Shown: positions 6,676 to 12,939 of the stretch, in pieces
Layout of the letters: every line of letters begins with the position of its first letter
How positions within the stretch are numbered: the stretch's first letter is position 1
From: a virus
Virus record (IMG/VR): IMGVR_UViG_3300044970_001522
Coordinates: 1 to 22,277 of that record
Reading direction: 5' to 3' (one strand)
DNA length: 22,277 bases
Made by a program: the position numbers and the translations under genes
Notes under the pieces: model-generated
Database searches by the model: none
What the model was told of the DNA's origin: nothing
Seen by the model: the letters and a program-made list of their open reading frames with translations, nothing else

Positions 6676-6759
6676 ATGCCCAACCAAAGCATCCGAGACC
6701 TACAGGATTCCTTAAATAAACCTGACATAACGTTTTGGAATAGACATGTTCAACCCTAA
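6676..6759 (+). CDS. possible leader peptide, 27 aa
   Basis: ATG(6676) is preceded by AAGGAG (6661-6666) with a 9-nt spacer, one of the clearest Shine-Dalgarno sites in the window. The frame (MPNQSIRDLQDSLNK..., ending RHVQP) overlaps the start of the next gene by 14 nt. It may serve translational coupling or be a small protein. Confidence 0.45.
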   Translation: MPNQSIRDLQDSLNKPDITFWNRHVQP

Positions 6760-7402
6760 CTTGCGTGAACTGTGCGCTGAACTCCTATTCGCCTTAGATG
6801 AGGCTTCTGAGGCACTTGACCGTACGAGCGACTGCTGCTATGTCAGTTTTCCAGAGGTCTACGCTCAGTGCTCAGACCTAATCGGAAAACACGACAAGCT
6901 CCTTGAAACAGCTCGGGCCGCACTGAATGGGCCGGTATTAGACGAAACCAACGATCTCGCCATAGGGCGTCGTGGACTAAACAACACAGAGGTCCTTAGA
7001 GACGCCATCTCTTGGTTAGGTTGGAGACCAGAGGGGAAACCCAGCCTGCCGGGCTCTGACATCATTTCAAACTCAGACGAGATACGACGTTGGAACGCCA
7101 TTGCTCGCGCCCTGGCTACCTTAGCAGGTCCCCTTTCGTGTTACGGGAAAGTCTATGATGCTTGCCCGGACCATGAAGAAGGTACTAGTAGGGTCCTGAG
7201 CATAGCTAAAGAGATCGACAAGTGTTTCGGCGCTGTCGAGAAGATTCGGCTCGTTATGTCTACGGAAGAACAACAGCGGTACGCGGCACGGATCGCTAAA
7301 ATTGATGCTCGAAACAAGGTAGCTCAACAAAACTACACGAAAACTATAGAAGACTTTAAAAAGTCGATGCCGCCAACCAAGCACCGCACTAAAACGCCAT
7401 GA
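6746..7402 (+). CDS. uncharacterised protein with LRELCAELL N-terminus, 218 aa
   Basis: The first 25 residues (MFNPNLRELCAELLFALDEA) match a helical module that I associate with many picocyanobacterial and cyanophage proteins of unknown function. Residues after about 45 read LLETARAALNGP, also part of that pattern. The C-terminal third is basic and coiled (STEEQQRYAARIAKIDARNK). Cysteines are scattered with no metal motif. The stop overlaps the next ATG (ATGA). The next gene has a related start, so these may be paralogues. Confidence 0.7.
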   Translation: MFNPNLRELCAELLFALDEASEALDRTSDCCYVSFPEVYAQCSDLIGKHDKLLETARAALNGPVLDETNDLAIGRRGLNNTEVLRDAISWLGWRPEGKPSLPGSDIISNSDEIRRWNAIARALATLAGPLSCYGKVYDACPDHEEGTSRVLSIAKEIDKCFGAVEKIRLVMSTEEQQRYAARIAKIDARNKVAQQNYTKTIEDFKKSMPPTKHRTKTP

Positions 7403-8043
7403 GTTATAACTTTCGTAAGCTTTGCACAAGGCTGCTCGCAGCTTGCAATTCTTACTTGTTCTTTACAGACGCTGAGAAAACCACTGCGTCCCAAATGGAG
7501 GAGCGACTGGAGGGGGTCCTGAAAGAGGCTTCCCTTGCACTGAGCACCCTTGTTTCAGAAGACCCCACTTACATTCCCTCAGGCCAGGGTCCGGAGTCCC
7601 GTTTGACGTCTGAGAATCTGGCCTGGGTGGACGAGAAGCTGAAGGAGCCGGGCTGGGCCAGGCAATTTCTGATCTCTGCCGGCATTCTAGATTCCGACGG
7701 TCACTGGAATCGTTCTTACTGGCCTGACGACGGCGAAGCCGGTAACACTTTAGGTTATTACATGGACCACCCTGAGTTCTACTGCGACCTAAAAGAGGAC
7801 GTTGTTGTGCAGAGTGTTTATTCTGGGGGACAAGAAACCGATCAGGATGTATTTGAAGAGCAAAGTAACAAACCCACACGCTCAGAAATTCTGAGTTGGA
7901 TAGAAGACCGATCAGCTTGGGGCTCAGACGACTACCTTGGCCGAGTGGCTCTTATAGTAGAAGAAGCCCTGGCATACTGGTCCCCTAAGTCTAGAAGGGG
8001 GGCGGTTTCCCCTCCTCGTTTTGCGGAGGAAAAGCCGCTATAA
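7399..8043 (+). CDS. uncharacterised protein with related N-terminus, 214 aa
   Basis: It begins MSYNFRKLCTRLLAACNSYL, similar to the start of the upstream gene, and has a Glu/Leu-rich helix after it (MEERLEGVLKEASLALSTL). The C-terminal part contains SEILSWIEDRSAWGSDDYLGRVALIVEEAL. Its last 18 codons are encoded by promoter cassette P4 and read GAVSPPRF-AEEKPL; the stop codon lies inside the -10 box. The natural C-terminus may therefore have been extended by arrival of the cassette. Confidence 0.7.
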   Translation: MSYNFRKLCTRLLAACNSYLFFTDAEKTTASQMEERLEGVLKEASLALSTLVSEDPTYIPSGQGPESRLTSENLAWVDEKLKEPGWARQFLISAGILDSDGHWNRSYWPDDGEAGNTLGYYMDHPEFYCDLKEDVVVQSVYSGGQETDQDVFEEQSNKPTRSEILSWIEDRSAWGSDDYLGRVALIVEEALAYWSPKSRRGAVSPPRFAEEKPL

Positions 8044-8051
8044 TAAAGGAG
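7998..8051 (+). promoter_or_regulatory. phage-cassette promoter P4 (inside a gene 3' end)
   Basis: GGGCGGTTTCCC (8000-8011), -35 TCGTTT (8016-8021), 17-nt spacer, -10 TATAAT (8039-8044), with dyad TCCTC/GAGGA across the spacer. It overlaps the last codons of the upstream gene. Predicted start near 8051, about 17 nt before the next ATG. Confidence 0.75.
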
Positions 8052-8067
8052 ACAGAATAGAGACCTC

Positions 8068-8241
8068 ATGTCGCTAACACAACTTTCCATCCAAGACCTG
8101 GCTGAGCTCGGGAGGCTGATACGTCTTCTTGAAGGCGACGCTGAGTGCATCGCCGCAGAGCAACTCGACTTGATTAGCCTAACGGACAAAGACTTGCTGA
8201 GTGCTGTCCGCATCCTACGACTTCTCCTTTCAACCCTATGA
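8068..8241 (+). CDS. hypothetical Leu-rich protein, 57 aa
   Basis: First gene after promoter P4. The product (MSLTQLSIQDLAELGRLIRL... to SAVRILRLLLSTL) is amphipathic, helical and leucine-rich, with several acidic residues. It ends in ATGA with the next gene. No family recognised; good coding composition and exact junctions support it. Confidence 0.6.
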   Translation: MSLTQLSIQDLAELGRLIRLLEGDAECIAAEQLDLISLTDKDLLSAVRILRLLLSTL

Positions 8242-8438
8242 CACTCACAGTGATCCAAATTTTGACAACGATCTACATCTCAGGTGTTGTGGTAGTTGCA
8301 CTTGTTCACCGAGTGGAACTAATTTTAGATGATGTTTTCACATGGGGTACGTACAAGTCTCCGGTTAAACCAGCGAAGGTTGCGTTGCTTTGGCCTTTGT
8401 TCCTCCTGAACAACTTTCTGAGACGTGTTCTCAAATGA
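8238..8438 (+). CDS. small membrane protein, 66 aa
   Basis: The N-terminal half (VIQILTTIYISGVVVVALVH) forms one clear transmembrane helix. A second hydrophobic stretch (VALLWPLFLLNNFL) lies near the basic C-terminus RRVLK. The central segment is polar (ELILDDVFTWGTYKSPVKP). Start overlaps the upstream stop. It resembles phage small inner-membrane proteins, but no role is inferable. Confidence 0.65.
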   Translation: MTLTVIQILTTIYISGVVVVALVHRVELILDDVFTWGTYKSPVKPAKVALLWPLFLLNNFLRRVLK

Positions 8439-8474
8439 GTTCGTTCCCTTTATATTTGTGAAACTGTGAAGCTC

Positions 8475-8894
8475 ATGCCTACACAACAACACTACTCACA
8501 GGGTTTAGCTGAGCTTGGACTCGACCGGTCCCGACGGGAAATTAGAAAACTTCGCGACCTCTGCGCAGCCATCTACCAAGTTTGCGGGGTTCTCAACGCG
8601 AGCGTAGAGGTACTTGACGCTTTGTCCGCCGCCAGCACCGGTGACTACGACGGAAATCCCTTGGACCTCCTTCCGTACAACTCGTTGAACCCTGTCCCTA
8701 AGACCGAAAGGTTACCTGGATCTGAAGATTGTGACTCGAAGGGGTACTGCTGGTGGGGTAATGAAGCCATAGCTGGAAGTTCGCACCCGGTGTTTTCCTG
8801 TAGTTGCTGGAAATACTCTGCCAGGGTTGGGGACGGCAGCCACTGGTTGCCCTACTACGCACTTCCTGTGGTACCTGCTCGCCCCAAGCTCTAA
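8475..8894 (+). CDS. uncharacterised Cys-rich protein, 139 aa
   Basis: I use ATG(8475); a GTG nine bases earlier (8466) is possible. The N-terminal region (SRREIRKLRDLCAAIYQVCGVL) is a weak relative of the LRELCAELL helices upstream. The middle is Pro/Leu/Asn-rich. The C-terminal half has CDSKGYCWWG and SCSCWKY, a cysteine cluster that could bind metal or form disulfides. No family recognised. Confidence 0.6.
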   Translation: MPTQQHYSQGLAELGLDRSRREIRKLRDLCAAIYQVCGVLNASVEVLDALSAASTGDYDGNPLDLLPYNSLNPVPKTERLPGSEDCDSKGYCWWGNEAIAGSSHPVFSCSCWKYSARVGDGSHWLPYYALPVVPARPKL

Positions 8895-8975
8895 ACTGGC
8901 ACGGGTCACAAATCAGACGGCAAGCAGAAAGACACCCCCCTAAAAGTATGCGAACTTTCTAAAAGTTTTCAGAAA

Positions 8976-9007
8976 AGTGGGTGGCTTGAGCGTCCCACTC
9001 CTCTTTT
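8976..9007 (+). terminator. Rho-independent terminator candidate
   Basis: AGTGGG (8976-8981) pairs with CCCACT (8994-8999) across a 12-nt loop and is followed by CCTCTTTT. It lies in the 183-nt gene-free gap 8895-9077. Just upstream, CTTTCTAAAAG...CAGAAAAG forms a second imperfect dyad. The rest of the gap has only a degenerate GCGTTTCCCCCAAGC that may be a decayed promoter cassette. Confidence 0.5.
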
Positions 9008-9077
9008 CACGAGCGTTTCCCCCAAGCTTACGACACAAATTTTCCAGTACTTAGTCTCTCAGACCCACTCACAAACG

Positions 9078-9536
9078 ATGACCATTCAAACAAGACAAGC
9101 AGTTTTTGAAACCAACAGTTCAAGCACTCACTCACTCAGTATCTCTTCAAGTTCCACAGATCTCCTTGATACTTTGCCCTTGAACGAACAGGGGGAAGTG
9201 GTCCTCAATGGGGGCCAGTTTGGCTGGGAAGTGGAAGACTACTCCGATGCGAGCACTAAGGCGAGTTACGCGGCCATTTACGTTTCCGAGTGGTCCGGGG
9301 AAAAGAGTGCGGAGTTCAAGGAAGTTCTTGACACAGTGATCAAGCAGCAAACGGGTTGCTCAAACGTTGTATACGATTTATCTACAGACTGGTCTCACCC
9401 ACGGGAAACATCGTACATCGACCACCAGTCTGTTGAAGGGGGTCAGCTAGACTACTTGTTCGAAGACCCAGAACTTTTGCGACAGTTTATCTTCAACCCT
9501 CGCAGTGTCCTTCACACCGACAATGACAACTACTGA
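9078..9536 (+). CDS. FETNSSSTHS-family phage protein
   Basis: The N-terminus reads RQAVFETNSSSTHSLSI, a signature that I recognise from a widespread small protein family of phages and bacteria with unknown function. A Ser/Thr-rich stretch (ISSSSTDLLDT) follows. The remaining about 115 residues are acidic and aromatic (GWEVEDYSD, YLFEDPELLRQFIFNPRS). It overlaps the radical SAM gene by 14 nt. The proximity makes it a candidate substrate or partner, but that is inference; family members also occur alone. Confidence 0.75.
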   Translation: MTIQTRQAVFETNSSSTHSLSISSSSTDLLDTLPLNEQGEVVLNGGQFGWEVEDYSDASTKASYAAIYVSEWSGEKSAEFKEVLDTVIKQQTGCSNVVYDLSTDWSHPRETSYIDHQSVEGGQLDYLFEDPELLRQFIFNPRSVLHTDNDNY

Positions 9537-10431
9537 GACAGTCCTTCACGCGTACAAAAACGGTAACTGCAACGTTACTTTGTGGTCTGGCGGCACCAAG
9601 ACTCGAGAGACTCTGGACGCAGACCACCCTTGGGCAGAACACCCGGAAAGCATTGACATTAAGGTTACAAACTTTTGCGACCTGGCGTGCCCTTACTGCC
9701 ACGAAAACTCCACTCTCGAAGGAAAGCACGGGGATCTGAACCGCTTACTTACAGTTTTGGAGCCTTTACCTCCAGGGGTGGAGCTGGCGATCGGGGGAGG
9801 AAACCCGCTATCTCACCCTGACCTTATACCGTTCCTTCGCAAAGTTAAGACCAAAGGGTTGGTGGCTAATTTAACCGTAAACGAGAGACACCTGGAACCC
9901 TACAAGTTTCTTTTGAGCTACTTGCGACGGAAAGATCTAATAAAAGGTATTGGTGTTTCCGTTACAGGTTCGAACCTACCTCTGGTAAAACAATTTCTGG
10001 AAAACAATCCGCACACCGTGTTTCATGTGATTGCTGGAGTGCACTCGCCCAGAGTTCTATCCGACCTAAGCTCCCTCCCAAACAGCAAAACTCTTGTGCT
10101 CGGGTACAAAACCTTTGGCCGTGGTATCCAGTTCTACGGTAACAAGACCAAGAAGCTTCTTTCCGAATGGTACCGGGCCATCCCAACTTTCCTTGGAAAG
10201 ACACACTTGTCGTTCGACAACCTTGCTGTGGAACAACTTAACATCAAGAGATTGCTCACGAACGAGGGTTGGTCAAAGTTTTACATGGGGGACGACGGTA
10301 GCTTCACAATGTACATCGACGCTGTCGAAGGAACGTACGCAAAAACAAGTAGGAGCAGCGAACGCACCTTGTTCGACAGCACTGACTTAATCTCTTACTT
10401 TCAAAGCTTGACTCCGAAGAGGTTCGGTTAA
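9523..10431 (+). CDS. radical SAM enzyme
   Basis: 302 codons from ATG(9523); a GTG at 9505 would add six residues. C52-x3-C56-x2-C59 (FCDLACPYCHENS) is the canonical [4Fe-4S] SAM-cluster motif, and AIGGGNPLSHPDL is the SAM-binding GGE-like strand. No further cysteines follow, so there is no SPASM or Twitch auxiliary cluster. The domain is a compact single-cluster type, with FHVIAG and KTLVLGYKTFGRG as later barrel strands. Substrate unknown: peptide, nucleotide or tRNA modification are all possible. Its overlap with the FETNSSSTHS gene points to linked function. Confidence 0.88.
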   Translation: MTTTETVLHAYKNGNCNVTLWSGGTKTRETLDADHPWAEHPESIDIKVTNFCDLACPYCHENSTLEGKHGDLNRLLTVLEPLPPGVELAIGGGNPLSHPDLIPFLRKVKTKGLVANLTVNERHLEPYKFLLSYLRRKDLIKGIGVSVTGSNLPLVKQFLENNPHTVFHVIAGVHSPRVLSDLSSLPNSKTLVLGYKTFGRGIQFYGNKTKKLLSEWYRAIPTFLGKTHLSFDNLAVEQLNIKRLLTNEGWSKFYMGDDGSFTMYIDAVEGTYAKTSRSSERTLFDSTDLISYFQSLTPKRFG

Positions 10432-10455
10432 CCCCTCTCCCTGGGGTGGTTTTCC
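10431..10455 (+). terminator. weak terminator-like hairpin with decayed cassette
   Basis: ACCCC (10431-10435) pairs with GGGGT (10443-10447), loop TCTCCCT, followed by GGTTTTCC. It overlaps the radical SAM stop. The sequence GGGGTGGTTTTCCTGGCT also resembles the upstream element of the promoter cassette, but no acceptable -10 follows. Confidence 0.35.
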
Positions 10456-10526
10456 TGGCTACAAGGGGGGACCACAAACTACGGACAGACAGGTTGTCCC
10501 TCTTTACAAATCTCAAACGACGAAAC

Positions 10527-10943
10527 ATGACTACTGCAAAAATAGTTAAGCCGCACCAATCAATTGAAACCAACACAAAACAAATGAAAAAAGCTATTTA
10601 CAAGTTCTTCTTCGACTGCGGAAGAATGGGCGAACTTGAGGGGATTTTCGTTGCCAAACCTAAGGATGTCAAAAGGTTGGTTGATAGTGGTGAAGAACTT
10701 TACTTCGGCGAAGTTCTCGGCAAGCACAGCGAAATTTCCGGAGTTGTCTCCGTGGAAAATTTCATCTTCGTAACAGATGAGGAAGAAATTGTAAACTTCT
10801 TCGAGATTCACGAGATGGCAACGGGCATTAACCCGCTTAGTTACTTCGAAGAAGAGGGTGCTGAGGATGACATTAATGAAGAGGACAGTGGTGGCGACGT
10901 TCTAAGCGAGGACCATTCTTTTGAGGGCTTCCCGTGGAACTAA
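10527..10943 (+). CDS. conserved acidic phage protein, 138 aa
   Basis: I use ATG(10527). ATG(10584), giving MKKAIYKFFFDCGRMG, may be the true start, because that is where the recognisable phage family begins (KFFFDCGRMGELEGIF, YFGEVLGKHSEISG). Function of the family is unknown. The C-terminal 45 residues are strongly acidic (EEEGAEDDINEEDSGGD), typical of DNA mimics or disordered tails, though no more can be claimed. Its stop is inside the next gene. Confidence 0.7.
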   Translation: MTTAKIVKPHQSIETNTKQMKKAIYKFFFDCGRMGELEGIFVAKPKDVKRLVDSGEELYFGEVLGKHSEISGVVSVENFIFVTDEEEIVNFFEIHEMATGINPLSYFEEEGAEDDINEEDSGGDVLSEDHSFEGFPWN

Positions 10944-11158
10944 TCAACGCTAAACTGATTGACAAGCTAAGGTTCGTAGCCTCGAAGCGCCACCTTTTAG
11001 ACCGAATGGACGAGCAGGGGGCATATGACTTTGACCTGAGCAACATAGACAGGGTGGACGACGCCTTTGACAGTGGATGCAGAGTCGGAGAGATTTATTT
11101 TGCACGAGAACTTTGCACACTATTACGCATAGAGTACACAATTGAGTCCGACGATTAA
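10934..11158 (+). CDS. conserved small phage protein, 74 aa
   Basis: GTG(10934) overlaps the upstream TAA. The product begins MELINAKLIDKLRFVASKRH and contains YDFDLSNIDRVDDAFDSGCR and VGEIYFARELCTLL, a pattern I recognise from phage hypothetical proteins. It is acidic and helical. An internal ATG at 11008 would cut the family's N-terminus, so GTG is preferred. Confidence 0.7.
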   Translation: MELINAKLIDKLRFVASKRHLLDRMDEQGAYDFDLSNIDRVDDAFDSGCRVGEIYFARELCTLLRIEYTIESDD

Positions 11159-11172
11159 CCCCCAAGACACCA

Positions 11173-11523
11173 ATGATCACACTCCGTACAACCTTTAACG
11201 ACCTCTTAAGCAAACTTCAAGGGCTTAGCCTCAAGCAAACTGGTTACTGGGTTGACGACCTTCCGGAAGACATCTACGAAAACTTCTTCTACGACTCCAA
11301 CTACGAAGTTGTGGCTAGGGACTTAGACCTTGATAGGCACAGGTGGTACGAAATTTCCACAGAAGTGATCAAGATTCACGGGTCTTTCCTTGGAATACGC
11401 CAAGTTACCCACATGAAGAACGAAAACGACAGTGTCGGAGACGCTAGCTTCGTGTATCAATTCTTTGAAATGCGGGAGAAAACAGTGACTTCCTACGAAA
11501 AGGTGCCTAACGCTGCTGAGTAA
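11173..11523 (+). CDS. conserved phage protein, 116 aa
   Basis: ATG follows the upstream stop by 14 nt. Recognisable segments are DLDLDRHRWYEISTEV, FLGIRQVTHMKNEND and FFEMREKTVTSY, a set that recurs in phage and bacterial hypothetical proteins. Trp/Tyr-rich beta pattern suggests a small globular protein. Function unknown. It is the third of a run of acidic phage proteins behind the radical SAM gene. Confidence 0.7.
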   Translation: MITLRTTFNDLLSKLQGLSLKQTGYWVDDLPEDIYENFFYDSNYEVVARDLDLDRHRWYEISTEVIKIHGSFLGIRQVTHMKNENDSVGDASFVYQFFEMREKTVTSYEKVPNAAE

Positions 11524-11653
11524 GTCCGACGAGCTCTACGTCTTAACCTTACCTGGTTGGTGTGAGTCCACTGGAGTTCAGTCCGAGATCTCTTTCGCAC
11601 AGCTGTTGGGGGTGCCTCTTTCTCTACACATTCCTGCGCCCCTAGGCGGTTAG
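11516..11653 (+). CDS. possible small gene lacking a standard start
   Basis: The frame from CTG(11513/11516), overlapping the previous TAA, reads LSKSDELYVLTLPGWCEST then GVQSEISFAQLLGVPLSLHI and ends at TAG inside the promoter cassette (GGCGGTTAG). The composition looks protein-like, but there is no ATG, GTG or TTG. It could start with CTG, be reached by frameshifting from the upstream gene, or be a chance frame. Confidence 0.25.
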   Translation: MSKSDELYVLTLPGWCESTGVQSEISFAQLLGVPLSLHIPAPLGG

Positions 11654-11716
11654 CCGGTTGCTCTAGGGCGGTTTCCCCGCTTGTTTTCTCGAAGAGAAAG
11701 CGGTATAATACATATA
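11644..11716 (+). promoter_or_regulatory. phage-cassette promoter P5
   Basis: GGCGGTTAGCCGGTTGC dyad, GGGCGGTTTCCC (11666-11677), -35 TTGTTT (11681-11686), 17-nt spacer, -10 TATAAT (11704-11709). The spacer carries TTCTC-GAA-GAGAA and ends AAGCGG; the arms also extend as CCGCTT/AAGCGG. Best-matching copy in the window. It drives the EF-Ts gene with a leader of about 30 nt. Confidence 0.85.
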
Positions 11717-11746
11717 ACCTGAAAAGTCCCCTCAAACCTGAGTAAC

Positions 11747-12355
11747 ATGGCTTCCATCCCCCCTACAATCCTACAAGTTAAGTCCCTGCGAGAAAAGACC
11801 GGTGCTGGCCTGATTCTCTGCAAAGAAGCACTCATTTTTTCTAGCAGTGACGAAGCCGGTGCGATCACGTGGTTGCGGCAGAGAGGAGTGGCCTTAGCCG
11901 ATGGTAAGGTTGGTCGGAGCGCACGAGAAGGTACTGTGGGCAGCTACATTCACACTGGCGGTAAGGTTGGAGTCCTTATCGAGGTCAACTGCGAAACAGA
12001 TTTTGTGGCCAAATCGGAGCCTTTTCAGGATCTCGTACGCAATTTGGCCATGCAAGTTGCAGCGTGCCCCTCTGTGTGCTACGTGTCGATCTTTGACATT
12101 CCTGAGGAGACTCTCCTTGAGGAGACACGGATTGAGTCGGGAAAAGCAGACCTTTCGAGTAAACCTGAGGCAATTCGAAACAAGATCGTTGAGGGTCGTG
12201 TGGCAAAGCGATTCAGAGAGCTGTCTCTCATGGACCAGCCCTACATCAAAGACAACTCAATGAGTATCGAAACATACGTGGAGAACTTCGCTGCGGTAGT
12301 TGGCGAAAACATCGTTGTGAAGCGATTCGTACGTTTTGTCCTCGGCAGCTCCTGA
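11747..12355 (+). CDS. tsf: translation elongation factor Ts (viral, short form)
   Basis: 202 residues with clear EF-Ts landmarks: VKSLREKTGAGLILCKEAL (N-terminal UBA-type domain binding EF-Tu), GSYIHTGGKVGVLIEVNCE, T84-D85-F86-V87 (the TDFV motif that inserts into EF-Tu to expel GDP), LMDQPYIKD, and VGENIVVKRFVRF at the C-terminus. It resembles cyanobacterial EF-Ts but ends right after RFVRFVLG, without the extra tail of host proteins. MMDCKKAL is replaced by LILCKEAL. EF-Ts recycles EF-Tu and is recruited by some viral RNA polymerases. It sits behind its own strong promoter, so may be made early. Confidence 0.93.
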   Translation: MASIPPTILQVKSLREKTGAGLILCKEALIFSSSDEAGAITWLRQRGVALADGKVGRSAREGTVGSYIHTGGKVGVLIEVNCETDFVAKSEPFQDLVRNLAMQVAACPSVCYVSIFDIPEETLLEETRIESGKADLSSKPEAIRNKIVEGRVAKRFRELSLMDQPYIKDNSMSIETYVENFAAVVGENIVVKRFVRFVLGSS

Positions 12356-12369
12356 GTCTCCTTAAACAA

Positions 12370-12636
12370 ATGTGGTGCCCAGCCCTTTTACCATTGTGGA
12401 TGCGAATGCCCCTGCCTCCGAGGGGCAAAAGACTCGAAGAGCTTCGAGCTGAGACCCTCGCCCTGAAGGAGGAAGAACTTTCCCTGAAGGAGGAAGAACT
12501 TTCTTTTCGAGAAGACACACTGAGGCTAAGAACCGAAGAGCTGAGGCTAAGAGCCCAGACCCTGGCCCTTAAAGAGCTGGGGCTTAAAATTGAGTTAAAC
12601 GAGTTAAACAAGTTGAAACAACCCCGAAAACAATGA
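12370..12636 (+). CDS. heptad-repeat coiled-coil protein, 88 aa
   Basis: After a short Pro/Met-rich start, residues 21-80 are a near-perfect series of 7-residue units (ALKEEEL, SLKEEEL, SFREDTL, RLRTEEL, RLRAQTL, ALKELGL). This predicts one long coiled coil, with Leu at fixed positions and charged residues elsewhere. The DNA shows matching 21-bp repeats. Starts 14 nt after EF-Ts, so it belongs to the same transcript. Likely an oligomerisation or spacer protein; no partner is evident. ATG(12403) is an alternative start. Confidence 0.7.
   Translation: MWCPALLPLWMRMPLPPRGKRLEELRAETLALKEEELSLKEEELSFREDTLRLRTEELRLRAQTLALKELGLKIELNELNKLKQPRKQ
12461..12502 (+). repeat. 21-bp tandem repeat (exact, two copies)
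   Basis: CCCTGAAGGAGGAAGAACTTT occurs twice without mismatch (12461-12481, 12482-12502). Diverged units follow, such as CTGAGGCTAAG at 12520 and 12541, also 21 nt apart. Each unit is seven codons, one coiled-coil heptad, so copy-number slippage would change length without breaking the frame. Confidence 0.9.
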
Positions 12637-12845
12637 ACATCGAACTTGCAACACCTGGAACACGAGTAGCCTACGTCCCACTTCATGCCTCAGGATGCCT
12701 AGACCACTTTGACGTTGAGTACGGCACGGTGTCCTCTCACAATGGCAAGAATGTTTTCGTAAAGTTCAACGAGGCAGTGTCCCGTTTTGGGTGGGACGGG
12801 GCTACATCTCGGGCTTGTGACCCTGCCGACTTAGTGAAGGTTTGA
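12633..12845 (+). CDS. conserved small phage protein, SH3/KOW-like
   Basis: 70 codons, coupled by ATGA. The product reads MNIELATPGTRVAYVPLHAS, then EYGTVSSHNGKNVFVKF, WDGATSRACDPADL. This matches a small beta-barrel-like protein family that I recognise in phages. The GTRVAYV/YGTVSS/FVKF strand pattern recalls KOW/SH3-like RNA- or protein-binding folds. Function unknown. Last gene of the EF-Ts transcript before promoter P6. Confidence 0.7.
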   Translation: MNIELATPGTRVAYVPLHASGCLDHFDVEYGTVSSHNGKNVFVKFNEAVSRFGWDGATSRACDPADLVKV

Positions 12846-12851
12846 CCGATT

Positions 12852-12910
12852 AACCCTTAGCGGGGTTCCCTGTCTTGTTCACGTTACAAACACTCGCTAC
12901 ACTTAGTTAT
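12852..12910 (+). promoter_or_regulatory. phage-cassette promoter P6 (diverged)
   Basis: AACCCTTAGCGGGGTT (a small hairpin that may also terminate upstream transcripts), TCCC, -35 TTGTTC (12875-12880), exactly 17 nt, -10 TACACT (12898-12903). The spacer dyad is absent. It directs transcription of the TAG-interrupted gene and the nucleotidyltransferase. Confidence 0.6.
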
Positions 12911-12939
12911 CACACTCCGAAAACAACCTGAGCTTAAGC

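Noticed and set aside
8895-9077. A small gene in the gap before the FETNSSSTHS gene
   Set aside because: The available ATG frame (8948) stops after four codons; only the terminator-like hairpin and a decayed cassette fragment are seen.
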